Part shown: positions 1 to 7,983 of the stretch, in pieces
How positions within the stretch are numbered: position 1 is the stretch's first letter
How the letters are laid out: each line of letters begins with the position of its first letter
Source of the DNA: Komagataeibacter sp. FNDCF1
GTDB taxonomy: Bacteria > Pseudomonadota > Alphaproteobacteria > Acetobacterales > Acetobacteraceae
Length of the DNA stretch: 64,000 nt
Assembly: GCF_021295335.1 (NCBI RefSeq)
Contig: NZ_JAIWOT010000001.1
Location: 1,119,001-1,183,000 of the forward strand
Direction: 5' to 3'
Program-made: the position numbers and the translations under genes
The notes under the pieces: generated by a model
What the model was told of the DNA's origin: nothing
The model's input: the letters and a program-made list of their open reading frames with translations, nothing else
The model's database searches: none

Positions 1-251
1 TCCATGGCCCTGTCATGCCCTTCACCACCAACGGTGATGAGGGTGTCAAAGTCATCTTCCACCAGATCAGGCGCCATTGTCTGCACGGCGACTTTTGATG
101 AGGATGTCACCAGCCCGCCATGGCGTGACAGCATCTTCAGGTCATACTCCTGCCCGGCCATACGCCCTGCAATTTCAAAGGCCGCGGCGGGACCGGCCGC
201 ATCAAGCAGCTGGAAATCCGGATAGAGGACAAAGCCAATGGATCTGGTCAT
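1..251 (-). CDS. GlxA-family transcriptional regulator, N-terminal part (cut by window edge)
   Basis: Reading the minus strand from the ATG at 251 gives about 83 residues that run off the window without a stop. The start [20 protein letters not shown], followed by an '[10 protein letters not shown]' stretch, fits the DJ-1/PfpI-like (class I amidotransferase-fold) domain that opens GlxA/FtrA-type regulators. In that family the missing C-terminal part is an AraC helix-turn-helix domain. The gene diverges from the DUF1348 gene at 347, so the 95 bp between them should hold both promoters. The family call is good; the regulated genes cannot be told from here. Confidence 0.75.
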   Translation of the reverse strand, partial: MTRSIGFVLYPDFQLLDAAGPAAAFEIAGRMAGQEYDLKMLSRHGGLVTSSSKVAVQTMAPDLVEDDFDTLITVGGEGHDRAM

Positions 252-346
252 GTCCTGAAATGAGGGATCACTGTCATTTCGTCAACGTCGTGAAGGAAAC
301 ACAATGGTGCGGCAACCATGACTGCTGCACCACAAGGAACTTATCC

Positions 347-811
347 ATGTCACGACCGCCATTCCCGCCTTTTGATCTTGAAAGCGCAACACGCAAGGTC
401 CGCCTGGCCGAAGATGCCTGGAACTCCCGGAACCCGGAACAGGTGGCACAGGCCTATACAATGGACAGCCAGTGGCGCAATCGGGTGGAATTCATCCATG
501 GGCGCGATGAGATCGTGGCTTTCCTGACGCGCAAATGGAACGTCGAGCATGAATACCGCCTGATCAAGGAACTGTGGGGTTTCCGCAATAACCGCATGGC
601 TGTCCGTTTTGCCTATGAATGGCATGATGATACGGGCCGGTGGTTCCGATCCTATGGCAATGAAGTGTGGGAATTCGATACTGCCGGGCTTATGCGCCGC
701 CGGTTCGCATCAATCAATGATCTGCCTGTCGACGCCGGAGACCGACTGTTTCACTGGCCCCCGGGACGACGCCCGGATGATCATCCGGGGCTTTCCGGTC
801 TCGGGCTTTAG
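347..811 (+). CDS. DUF1348 / NTF2-like family protein
   Basis: A 154-residue protein. Residues ~1-135 match the nuclear transport factor 2-like DUF1348 family: '[17 protein letters not shown]', '[19 protein letters not shown]', '[20 protein letters not shown]' and '[11 protein letters not shown]' are family hallmarks. The fold is a small alpha+beta cone; members are of unknown or varied function, so no reaction is assigned. I start at the ATG at 347, preceded by AAGGAAC, because the family begins at this point and the longer upstream frame adds residues unlike the family. The last ~20 residues ([10 protein letters not shown]...) are a non-conserved tail. It probably shares a control region with the divergent GlxA-type regulator. 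Confidence 0.8.
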   Translation: MSRPPFPPFDLESATRKVRLAEDAWNSRNPEQVAQAYTMDSQWRNRVEFIHGRDEIVAFLTRKWNVEHEYRLIKELWGFRNNRMAVRFAYEWHDDTGRWFRSYGNEVWEFDTAGLMRRRFASINDLPVDAGDRLFHWPPGRRPDDHPGLSGLGL

Positions 812-937
812 GATCGTGAAAGAAATCGCGTTCCAGACCGACATTTTATGAAGCCGATGCCGCCAGTCCGTGAGACACAGGCCGGACTGGTGACGCTGCC
901 GGACGGTTAAACGGACTGATGGCATGACCATAATATA

Positions 938-2437
938 TCAGCTTGTTGCATTCTTTTTTATATTTTTAAATTCGATATGTTGTGCCTTTATGCGCTTCAG
1001 TTCCATGTCAATTACTGTCCAGTTCCCACTTTTTACGACAGCAGCAACGTAACCATCGGGTCGTACCAGCCAGATACCGTTTTCATCCGGTGGCGGGCAG
1101 ACTTGGGGCAACAGCAAGGATGAATGACGCACGATCATGGCCCGCGTTGCGGCACTGTCCCTGGCAGCAAGTACAAAGCGGGGGATATCGCCCTGCCCGC
1201 AACTCCGTCGTAAAATCAGTCGCTGTCCCGGCTTGGGGCCATACAGCCCCCGGGCTGAACCCATGTTGAGAGGGCTGTCAGGGTAGCCGATCAGGATGCC
1301 GGAAAGCCGATTGGCAATGGCACGACGGATCACCGGAATGCTGGAGCCCTGTCTTACAATAAAGTTGCGCACCCGTTGCGCCAGATGATTTCTGAGCAGG
1401 ACAATCCTGGTCATGCGGCTGGAATCCGACAGTATCTGCAACGCAACACCGCTGCGTTCGATACTGTAGCTGTCCAGCAGGCACGGGCTGGCTTCCTGGC
1501 GTTCGACAAGCGCCAGTTTCCAGGCGAGATTGAAGGCATCCTGCATACCCATGTTCATGCCCTGACCGCCCGCAGGACTATGGATATGCGCTGCATCACC
1601 AGCCACAAACACACGGCCCCTGCGGTAATCCCGGACCTTGCGTTCGTTGACCCCAAAATCCGACAGCCACACCGGATCGGACAGGATAATCCCGCCCGGT
1701 CCCCGCCGGTCGACAATTGTCTGCATCTCCGCAAGGTCCGGTGTATGCAATGGAACCGAACCCAGATCGGCAATGATACGGTACCGACCCCGCGATAGCG
1801 GAAAGAACATCACAGCGCCGTCCGGGTGCCAGAAAATCCCCGGTTCGTCAGGCGGAATCGCAAGACCCGCCACATGTACGTCGGCAAGGACAAAACCCAT
1901 GGGCAGCGTATCCCCCTCGAATTGCAGGCCCAGCCTGCCGCGAACAAAGGAATGCGCACCATCACAACCGATGAGCCACGCAGCTTCCAGGGTTTCGACC
2001 CTGCCTCCCGCATGCATGAGCGTGCACGACACACCGTCATCCCTGCCGACGAATTCCGTCAGTTCTGTCGTGCGTTCAACAGTGATGCCAAAAGCCCCGA
2101 GATGTTCTTCCAGCAACCGTTCGGTTTCCGATTGTGGAATCATCAGCAGGTAATTGAAGGAAGAGGCGATCGTTCCGAACGGAACCCGGGCAAGTGTCCT
2201 GTTACCGGCATGAATACTGACAGCGTTTGCACATAGCGCGGTGGCCATGAACGCATCCGCACAGCCCGCCATGTCAAGCAGTTCCATTGTCCGGGGCCAG
2301 ACGGCCAGGGCGCGGGACTGGGTTGTGCGGGTCGGCAGCCTGTCGATAACCCTGACAGGCGTACCATACCGGGCCAGTTCGGCGGCCATGATCAGGCCGA
2401 CAGGTCCCGCACCGATAACGAGAACGGGTTTTGACAT
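938..2437 (-). CDS. FAD-dependent aromatic-ring monooxygenase (PheA/TfdB/UbiH-like)
   Basis: A 499-residue flavoprotein of the class A monooxygenase family, which uses NAD(P)H and O2 to hydroxylate aromatic or related substrates. Residues 7-14 (VIGAGPVG) form the FAD Rossmann motif, 'LIGCDGAHSFVRGRLG' near residue 160 is the conserved DG motif, and 'VFVAGDAAHIHSPAGGQGMN' near residue 280 is the second FAD motif (GD). The C-terminal ~130 residues resemble the thioredoxin-like domain of phenol hydroxylase relatives but are short. The substrate cannot be read from the sequence. It stands alone, convergent with the DUF1348 gene. Confidence 0.85.
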   Translation of the reverse strand: MSKPVLVIGAGPVGLIMAAELARYGTPVRVIDRLPTRTTQSRALAVWPRTMELLDMAGCADAFMATALCANAVSIHAGNRTLARVPFGTIASSFNYLLMIPQSETERLLEEHLGAFGITVERTTELTEFVGRDDGVSCTLMHAGGRVETLEAAWLIGCDGAHSFVRGRLGLQFEGDTLPMGFVLADVHVAGLAIPPDEPGIFWHPDGAVMFFPLSRGRYRIIADLGSVPLHTPDLAEMQTIVDRRGPGGIILSDPVWLSDFGVNERKVRDYRRGRVFVAGDAAHIHSPAGGQGMNMGMQDAFNLAWKLALVERQEASPCLLDSYSIERSGVALQILSDSSRMTRIVLLRNHLAQRVRNFIVRQGSSIPVIRRAIANRLSGILIGYPDSPLNMGSARGLYGPKPGQRLILRRSCGQGDIPRFVLAARDSAATRAMIVRHSSLLLPQVCPPPDENGIWLVRPDGYVAAVVKSGNWTVIDMELKRIKAQHIEFKNIKKNATS

Positions 2438-2836
2438 GGTTTTTATCCGAAGGAAAAGAACTGTCCGGCCATACGCATGGATACTACCACATCAACGCCA
2501 GACATGTCCTGACTGTTCCTGCCTGCTTCACGTTCAGGCGGTTAAGGTGGGGAAGTAGAAAGTCCGCTCTGAAGCAGCATGACGCGGATGCCGGCGCTTT
2601 CCGTAGTTTATTTGTCCCGCTTGTTGATTTTCACTGGGAACTGGCCCGGATTTTTCATCAGGAATTGAGCCAGCCAGATGCTATTTCAGGCATAGTCGGG
2701 CGGGCGGTCCAGAAGAAGATCTGTCCTTTCGCAGGATGTCATACAGCCCCGTATCGGCGCATGGTTGTAGCGCGCCGATAGGTTTGGAACTGCGGGACAC
2801 GAGATGAAACCCCGTTTGAGGGGTTCCACCTTCGCG
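2438..2836. other. Non-coding or decayed stretch
   Basis: No convincing gene on either strand. Open frames here lack family motifs and a ribosome binding site. A small dyad, AACCCC at 2808-2813 with GGGGTT at 2820-2825, lies just past the end of the methylase remnant. The stretch marks the left border of the accessory island. Confidence 0.5.
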
Positions 2837-3595
2837 TCAAGAGACCACCAAGGCTCCTCTCATAGGCTGATTAGAGATCAGAACTTCACCACGCGGGCCA
2901 CGTGCGTGCGCCTCTCTGCTGAGCGAACAGGACAGGCCAATGGCCTCAATATCGAACCCACCGAACATCTGACGCACTTCCGGCGTATCGTTCAGTGACA
3001 TGATGAACCTGTCCTGCAGTCTCGTCAGGTCATCCAGCAGCACATGCAAGTCCTCACGCCGGAACGGTGCGCCATAATCATCCTCGCAGTTCCAGTAAGG
3101 CGGATCGAGATAGAACAGCGCATCCACCCGGTCATACCGTCTCGGTACATCGGCAAATGGCAGACACTCGATTGTCACGTGGCCAAGACGGGCATGGATA
3201 TCGGCCAGGACAGGCTCCAGCGTATGCACGTCAAACCGGGCGGGACGCAATGATACCCCAAAGTTCCGGCCATTGACCTTCCCGCCAAAAGCCAGACGCT
3301 GCAGATAGAGAAACCGCACGGCGCGTTCCAGATCGGTCAGGCTGCATGCCTCGGCCGCTTTCAGCCGCTCGAACTCATCACGGCTGGTCACCTGCCAACG
3401 CAGTTCGCCCGGCAGCGTCCAGCCATGCAGGAACGCGACGGTAGCAGCCGACATGCCCATGGTGCCCATACCCCACAGATGTTCCGTGCCCAGATAAAGC
3501 CGCTCCAGGTTGTTGTTCTGGATGGCGATAAACACCGCAAAGACCAGATTGCCCCGGAAGGTCGCGCCGCAGTCATCTTGAGGCTGCCAGCTGCT
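2837..3595 (-). pseudogene. D12-class DNA adenine methylase, 5' part replaced or lost
   Basis: The frame is open from the TAG at 3596-3598 to the stop at 2837; the first ATG is at 3535 (232 residues). The C-terminal ~180 residues are a recognisable D12 (Dam-like) N6-adenine methylase: 'TSRDEFERLKA', 'ERAVRFLYLQRLAFGG', the catalytic DPPYW motif and 'FIMSLNDTPEVRQMFGGF'. The expected N-terminal region with the SAM-binding motif I (GGK...EPFxG) is absent; in its place is an unrelated segment (GNLVFAVFIAIQNNN...GMGTMGMSA). A frame fragment starting FIVPPNAKK lies just upstream, ended by the TAG, and a good GAGGAG site precedes an ATG at 3680 that opens only 35 residues. I read this as a rearranged phage-type methylase, probably inactive. 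Confidence 0.65.
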
Positions 3596-3778
3596 CTACC
3601 CAAGTGCCACGGCGGGCTTGGTTTTCAGCAGCTTTTCCCACGTGGCCTTCTTGGCATTGGGCGGCACGATGAAGCTCCATGTCGATCACTCCTCAAACCC
3701 CCAGCAGATGCTGCCGGGGCGTGTGAAGGCATGGGTCAGTTCTCGATGAAAATTTTCTTTTCCTGTACAATAAACAAT

Positions 3779-4258
3779 CTACTTAGATGGTAAATCAGGA
3801 AATACATCTTCAATAAGTTTGGCACGCCTGTAATTCAACTCAGTAACACATATATACAGCCTTGCGTCCAACCCGATACCAATTACAGGACCACCCAGCG
3901 ATCTCATGAAATTGCAATGAACCTCACGATACTTCAGGAATTCCTGTTTGTCTTTTATAAAATTGCTTTTGGCCGTCGCGATAAACTGATCATCCACATC
4001 CCATCGGGACATCACTGTGTTCATGCGCGCTTCAGCCTGCGTCAACACTTTCTGACTTTCATCGCGTTTCTTCCGCAGGCAGTCATGTATCCCTGCCATC
4101 GAAAATTCACTACACTCGTCATATAACTCCTTTTCTGTCGGAGTTGTAGATGCATCATCTGCTCTGGCTATTGTTGACAGACAGGTAGCCAGACTGAACC
4201 CAAGAATAATCTTCATCCATATAGGAAAATTATTATGGACCAGTAAATTTTCGCACAT
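3779..4258 (-). CDS. Secreted LprI-like (DUF1311) lysozyme-inhibitor protein, copy A
   Basis: A 159-residue secreted protein. A hydrophobic signal segment (MKIILGFSLATCLSTIARA, from residue 15) ends in an ARA-type cleavage site. The mature part has the LprI/DUF1311 layout: four cysteines in the contexts YDEC, HDC, VHC and YIC, a 'FLKYREVHC' segment like the family's W/YR..C motif, and a final 'C..ELNYRRAKLI' helix. LprI domains are known from a mycobacterial lysozyme inhibitor and occur as periplasmic immunity proteins. The ATG at 4258 is chosen because AAGGAA sits just upstream, as in the second copy; the ATG at residue 15 is an alternative. It follows the transglycosylase gene by 76 bp, so an immunity role is inferred. 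Confidence 0.7.
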   Translation of the reverse strand: MCENLLVHNNFPIWMKIILGFSLATCLSTIARADDASTTPTEKELYDECSEFSMAGIHDCLRKKRDESQKVLTQAEARMNTVMSRWDVDDQFIATAKSNFIKDKQEFLKYREVHCNFMRSLGGPVIGIGLDARLYICVTELNYRRAKLIEDVFPDLPSK

Positions 4259-4334
4259 AATCTAATTTCCTTGAATATCTAACAACATAACTTGTATTAT
4301 ATATCTGCCATATACTTTATGAAGAAATATTTTT

Positions 4335-4967
4335 TCATCCAAAAATCACCCGCTGTTCAGATGCTTTCTGATATTTCAATTCTATTCCTAGCTTAAGCTG
4401 GGCTGGCGTAATACCCGGATTAAGGCTTTGCAGGTTTTTAACTGTTGTGCCTGTATTCCTTGCGATATGCCACAGATTGTTGTTCGATGCCGTAACCGTA
4501 ATTTTCTCGATCCTGGCATTAGGATCGACAACGGTATCCATCCGGAAGTTTGCCATCCTCATAAGCAGATATCCGACTCCGGCACGAATGTTATCTACGG
4601 GATTGGACCGGGCAGACCCAACTGTCAGGCGTCCTTTCCACGCAGGTGGCATGATACGGTCACCACCCTCCTTTCCAGACAGCAGCGAAGTCAGTCCTGG
4701 ATCACCCGGATTACCAATCTGCATGGGCTGACGGTTCCATGCGGGGCTGTGTGCGCCCGTCTCTACCCAGATAATCGCCTTGATCCAGCGCCAGTCCAGC
4801 GGATGATAGCCAGGTGTATTGGATAAATGCCGGTTGTATTCATCGACCGTGCGGCGGATTTCGCTGTCCCATGCATTCCACTGGACTGGGGAACGCCCGG
4901 CAGCATCAATGCCATCCTTCCATTTATCAAACGGGCTTCTGTTTGCCGATGATGGCTGAATGGCCAT
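4335..4967 (-). CDS. SLT-type lytic transglycosylase with LysM domain, copy A (short form)
   Basis: A 210-residue protein without a signal peptide. Residues ~56-140 form an SLT/lysozyme-like domain: 'DWRWIKAIIWVETGA' holds the likely catalytic Glu69, followed by 'PMQIGN' and 'NIRAGVGYLLMRMA'. Residues ~157-199 are a LysM peptidoglycan-binding domain ('NNLWHIARNTGTTVKNLQSLNPGI'). The predicted role is cleavage of the glycan strands of peptidoglycan. Lack of a signal, a partner LprI-like inhibitor gene downstream, and a second copy suggest an effector delivered by a secretion machine; no Hcp, VgrG or PAAR gene is visible here. A phage endolysin origin is the main alternative. It ends at TGA where copy B has TGG, so it lacks copy B's last 34 residues. 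Confidence 0.75.
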   Translation of the reverse strand: MAIQPSSANRSPFDKWKDGIDAAGRSPVQWNAWDSEIRRTVDEYNRHLSNTPGYHPLDWRWIKAIIWVETGAHSPAWNRQPMQIGNPGDPGLTSLLSGKEGGDRIMPPAWKGRLTVGSARSNPVDNIRAGVGYLLMRMANFRMDTVVDPNARIEKITVTASNNNLWHIARNTGTTVKNLQSLNPGITPAQLKLGIELKYQKASEQRVIFG

Positions 4968-5292
4968 GCGCTTCTCCCCTGCAGAACATGATATTTATTG
5001 CCCGTTTCATATCTTTCGATTGATGCAGGCAGCAACCAACAGGTTTGGGAGAATATGGGTATGTTCTGTATGTTGATCTGGAAATGAATATTCAGAATCA
5101 TTATTTATAATAATAACAAAAATAGAAAATATATTGCCATAACAGATATCAGAACTCTTTATTGACTCCGGCATGGCATTCGCACCTGGCCATAAAAAAA
5201 TCCTTCAGGACGCATGTTCAGACAAACATGAATCCTGAAGGATAATAAAAACAGACCAGATTTATAATATAGACGATTTATTTAATATAAAT
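4393..5292. repeat. 900-bp direct repeat, copy A (partner 8118-9017)
   Basis: Reading the two stretches side by side I see no difference over 900 bp; the offset is exactly 3,725. The repeat covers most of the transglycosylase gene, its 5' region and the guaA-type terminator. On the left it fades into ~87% similar DNA (C-terminal codons and inhibitor gene); on the right three scattered differences follow before similarity ends at about 5322. Confidence 0.9.
5200..5243 (-). terminator. Duplicated guaA-type terminator (copy A)
   Basis: ATCCTTCAGGA (5200-5210) pairs with TCCTGAAGGAT (5233-5243), and an inner CATGTT/AACATG stem extends it. Read leftward, the stem is followed by a run of T (the A-run at 5194-5200). 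It is the copy of the terminator beyond guaA and here has no gene to terminate. Confidence 0.8.
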
Positions 5293-5301
5293 GACGCTCA
5301 C

Positions 5302-5322
5302 TCATTCCCACTCAATCATTCA
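5302..5322 (-). pseudogene. Last ~20 bp of guaA, left as a scar
   Basis: The bases match the 3' end of guaA at 9027-9047 (stop codon and codons for the final Ile-Glu-Trp-Glu) with two or three changes, then similarity stops abruptly. This identifies copy A as derived from DNA abutting guaA. Confidence 0.8.
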
Positions 5323-5505
5323 AAAAATCTCTAACCTATTGATTTAAATATGGAGTTTTTTAGAAAAAGCGCACGGAGCCGTTAACAATCCTGCCAAAAT
5401 GCTATACTTTTGGTTTTCCAACAGAAATTAAAGGGAAAAAAATTTTGAGATTTCAGAGACTATCGGGATAGTGAGTAAGCTATTTGAGGCTCGATTCCTG
5501 CGTTA
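5323..5505. other. AT-rich stretch, no gene seen
   Basis: Low-GC DNA between the guaA scar and the first insertion sequence. No open frame with family features was found. The last three bases (TTA, 5503-5505) are the target duplication of the insertion sequence. Confidence 0.5.
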
Positions 5506-6435
5506 GAGCCCGATCCGAAAGTTTTTGAACAATACCAGCCTGTTGTGATTCATCCGTCTTTGCGAAGAGATGGAGTGAATGGTGACATGGACTGGTATTG
5601 CCCGGCGCGAGTATAGCCGGGAAGGCTTGCGATATCCATCGGACATGACGGACGGGGAGTGGACTTTGATCATGCCATTTGTGCCCCCTGCGAAACGGGG
5701 CGGTCGTCCGCGCACGACGGATATGCGCGAGGTGGTCAACGCGATGCTCTACATAGCCTCGGCCGGGTGCGCGTGGCGTCTGCTGCCGAAATGCTTTCCG
5801 CCGGTCTCGACCGTCAGGCGCTATTTTTACGCCTGGCGTGATGCCGGAGTATTCGAGGCCATGAATACGGTGCTGGTCATGAGCCTGCGCGAGATCGAGG
5901 GGCGTGACGCCTCTCCGAGCGCAGGCGTGATTGACAGCCAGTCGGTGAAAACCACGGAAAGTGGCGGGATTTCAGGCTATGACGCGGGGAAAAAGGTCAA
6001 GGGCCGCAAGCGCCATATCGTGACGGATACCTGCGGCTTCCTGATCTTTCTCCTCGTTCATGCCGCCGACATCCAGGACCGTGATGGGGCCGTTGATGTC
6101 CTGGCAGCGATACGCAGGCGCTTTCCCTGGCTGCGCCACATCTTTGCTGATGGCGGTTATGCTGGCGACAAATTGCGAAACGCGCTCGCCGCCATGGGAA
6201 AATGGACCCTCGAAATCATCAGGCGGTCCGATACGACGAAGGGCTTTCAGATCCTGCCGCGTCGCTGGGTGGTGGAACGGACATTCGCATGGCTGGGACG
6301 GTGCAGGCGGCTCGCCAAAGATTGGGAACAATCCATTGCTTCCTCAACCGCATGGACATTGATCGCCTCGATCCGAATGCTCACACGACGGACAGCAAGG
6401 CATTGTCAGGGTTGAAAAACTTTCGGATCGGGCTC
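5506..6435 (+). mobile_element. IS5-family (IS1031 group) insertion sequence, 930 bp
   Basis: The ends are 25-bp inverted repeats: 5506-5530 begins GAGCCCGATCCGAAAG and 6411-6435 is its complement with one mismatch. TTA flanks the element on both sides (5503-5505, 6436-6438), as expected for the TNA target duplication of this group. Length and ends agree with what is known of IS1031 of acetic acid bacteria; the exact IS name would need ISfinder. The element looks intact, with one full transposase gene. Confidence 0.92.
5579..6415 (+). CDS. IS5-family transposase (DDE)
   Basis: A 278-residue transposase that cuts and joins the ends of the surrounding element. The DDE triad is visible: Asp119 in 'GVIDSQSVKT', Asp191 in 'IFADGGYAGDKLR' and Glu233 in 'RRWVVERTFAWLGRCRRL'. 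The N-terminal DUF4096-like region ('LRYPSDMTDGEWTLIMPF') and the insertion motif 'GYDAGKKVKGRKRHI' are typical of the IS427/IS1031 groups. Full length, with no frameshift; the stop lies inside the right inverted repeat. About 60% identical to the transposase of the adjacent element on the opposite strand. Confidence 0.95.
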   Translation: MVTWTGIARREYSREGLRYPSDMTDGEWTLIMPFVPPAKRGGRPRTTDMREVVNAMLYIASAGCAWRLLPKCFPPVSTVRRYFYAWRDAGVFEAMNTVLVMSLREIEGRDASPSAGVIDSQSVKTTESGGISGYDAGKKVKGRKRHIVTDTCGFLIFLLVHAADIQDRDGAVDVLAAIRRRFPWLRHIFADGGYAGDKLRNALAAMGKWTLEIIRRSDTTKGFQILPRRWVVERTFAWLGRCRRLAKDWEQSIASSTAWTLIASIRMLTRRTARHCQG

Positions 6436-6438
6436 TTA

Positions 6439-7354
6439 CTGTCTGAATCAAAAAGCGACCTGATTGATTTTCCGCAGCACTCTGCGGATATGAGCGATCA
6501 TAAGCCAAGCTTCAGATGAGGAGATTGTGGCTTCGACGTCCCTGGTGAGGCGGCGGCAACGTCCCAGCCAGGCGAAGCTGCGCTCGACGATCCAGCGCTT
6601 TGGCAGGACGACGAAGCCCTTGACCTGATCGGAGCGCTTGATGATCTCGATCGTCCACTGTCCGATTTGCGCCAACCCGTTTCGTAGCTTCTCACCGGCA
6701 TAGCCGCCGTCGGCGATCAGGTGCCGCAACCAGGGGAACAGCGAACGGATCCGGGCTGCAACCATCAATGCCCCGTCACGATCCTGGATGTCGGCGGGAT
6801 GTACGACGGCAGTCATGATATGACCCAGCGTGTCGGTGGCGATATGCCGCTTGCGTCCCTTGATTTTCTTGCCCGCGTCATAACCGCGAGGGCCGCCATT
6901 TTCAGCCGTTTTAACCGATTGGCTGTCGATAATGCCCACCGAAGGCGTGGCATCACGCCCGTCCTGCTCTCGCGACAGGATCACGAGAATATGGTTCATG
7001 GCTTCCCATCGTCCCTCGCGGATCCAACGGTAGAAATAGCCCTGCACGGTCGTGAAGGGAGGGAAGTGCCGGGGCAATTGGCGCCATTGGCAGCCGGTCG
7101 TAACAATGTACAGGATCGCCTCCATGACACGACGCAAATCGGTGCGCCGTGGCCTGCCCAGTCGCTTTCTCTCGGGCATCAGCGGCGCTATCAACGCCCA
7201 TTCCCTGTCCCGCAGGTCGCTTGCATACTCCAGGTCGTCCCGGCGATACTGCGCACGGGTGATTTCAGTCCAGGCCATTTTGATCTCATCAGGTTGTCAC
7301 AAACCCATGAATCATAACCTACTGAAATCACTCAACTCATTTTCGGTCAGACAC
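6439..7354 (-). mobile_element. Second IS5-family insertion sequence, about 916 bp, abutting the first
   Basis: Imperfect inverted ends, CTGTCTGAATCAAAAAG at 6439 and the complement of TTTTCGGTCAGACAC ending at 7354, surround one transposase gene. TTA stands on both sides (6436-6438 and 7355-7357). The left TTA is also the right duplication of the first element, so the two insertions share one target triplet. Boundaries rest on the repeat and TTA match and could be off by a base. Confidence 0.8.
6448..7278 (-). CDS. IS5-family transposase (DDE), second element
   Basis: A 276-residue transposase. The DDE residues are Asp118 ('GIIDSQSVKTAE'), Asp190 ('LIADGGYAGEKLR') and Glu232 ('KRWIVERSFAWLGRCRRL'), and the 'GYDAGKKIKGRKRHIATD' motif is present. 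The gene is complete and its stop falls within the element's terminal repeat, as in the neighbouring element. It belongs to the same family but is a distinct member, not a duplicate. Confidence 0.95.
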   Translation of the reverse strand: MAWTEITRAQYRRDDLEYASDLRDREWALIAPLMPERKRLGRPRRTDLRRVMEAILYIVTTGCQWRQLPRHFPPFTTVQGYFYRWIREGRWEAMNHILVILSREQDGRDATPSVGIIDSQSVKTAENGGPRGYDAGKKIKGRKRHIATDTLGHIMTAVVHPADIQDRDGALMVAARIRSLFPWLRHLIADGGYAGEKLRNGLAQIGQWTIEIIKRSDQVKGFVVLPKRWIVERSFAWLGRCRRLTRDVEATISSSEAWLMIAHIRRVLRKINQVAF

Positions 7355-7503
7355 TTAGATACTGCCACCACTTCGCATACTCACCGTCACAGCATAATCT
7401 TAAATGACAAACCAGTTTCCTTACTCCATCTGGCGATTTTCGCCTTTCTCGCAGCAGTAGCAGAAAACATGAAAGGGGATCTTATTTTCATCAAAGAGGC
7501 GAG
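7355..7503. other. Short stretch without a recognisable gene
   Basis: It starts with the TTA duplication of the second insertion sequence and runs to the stop of inhibitor copy B. A 28-residue minus-strand frame (MFSATAARKAKIARW...) is open but matches nothing I know. Before the insertions this DNA joined 5323-5505. Confidence 0.4.
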
Positions 7504-7983
7504 TTATTTAAGCCGGAACTGAGAAACAGCTTCCCGCAATTGTGCAATTCTCCTATAATTCAATTCGGCAATACACGCATATTCTCTTATTTCCAATGCA
7601 TTACCAATTCCACTAGCACCCAAATATTTTACAAAGAGACAGTGCGCCTCACGATAATTAATAAATTCCTGCTTATCTATTGAAAAATGACTTTTTGCCT
7701 GAGCAATATATTGGTCTTCCACATCCCATCGGGACAGCATGGTATTCACATGGGATTCAGCTTGTGTTAACGCTTTTTGACTTTCATCACGTTTTTTTTG
7801 TAGGCATTCATGTATTCCTGCCATCGAAAATTCACTACATTCTTCATATAATTCATCTTCTGTCGGGACTATAGACTTGGTCTCTGCCATAGCTGTCATT
7901 GGAATACAGAGAATTAGACAAAAACAAGAAATTATCTTTCGGCGCATTAAAAATTTGTTATCGACCGACACGAGGGAATACAT
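7504..7983 (-). CDS. Secreted LprI-like (DUF1311) lysozyme-inhibitor protein, copy B
   Basis: A 159-residue homologue of copy A, about 60% identical by eye. The same four cysteines are kept (YEEC, HEC, AHC, YAC), as are the shared 'CSEFSMAGIH' and 'KKRDESQK' segments and the final 'C.AELNYRRIAQL' helix. A signal peptide (MRRKIISCFCLILCIPMTAMA, from residue 13) points to the periplasm. AAGGAAAC lies just upstream of the ATG at 7983, the same arrangement as copy A, so I keep this start although it overlaps the transglycosylase gene by 26 bp; ATG at 7947 is the alternative. The overlap implies co-translation with the enzyme. Probable immunity or inhibitor role by context. Confidence 0.7.
   Translation of the reverse strand: MYSLVSVDNKFLMRRKIISCFCLILCIPMTAMAETKSIVPTEDELYEECSEFSMAGIHECLQKKRDESQKALTQAESHVNTMLSRWDVEDQYIAQAKSHFSIDKQEFINYREAHCLFVKYLGASGIGNALEIREYACIAELNYRRIAQLREAVSQFRLK

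Noticed and set aside
2431-2781. A 116-residue plus-strand frame in the gap after the monooxygenase
   Set aside because: Starts inside the monooxygenase gene, has no ribosome site and matches nothing known.
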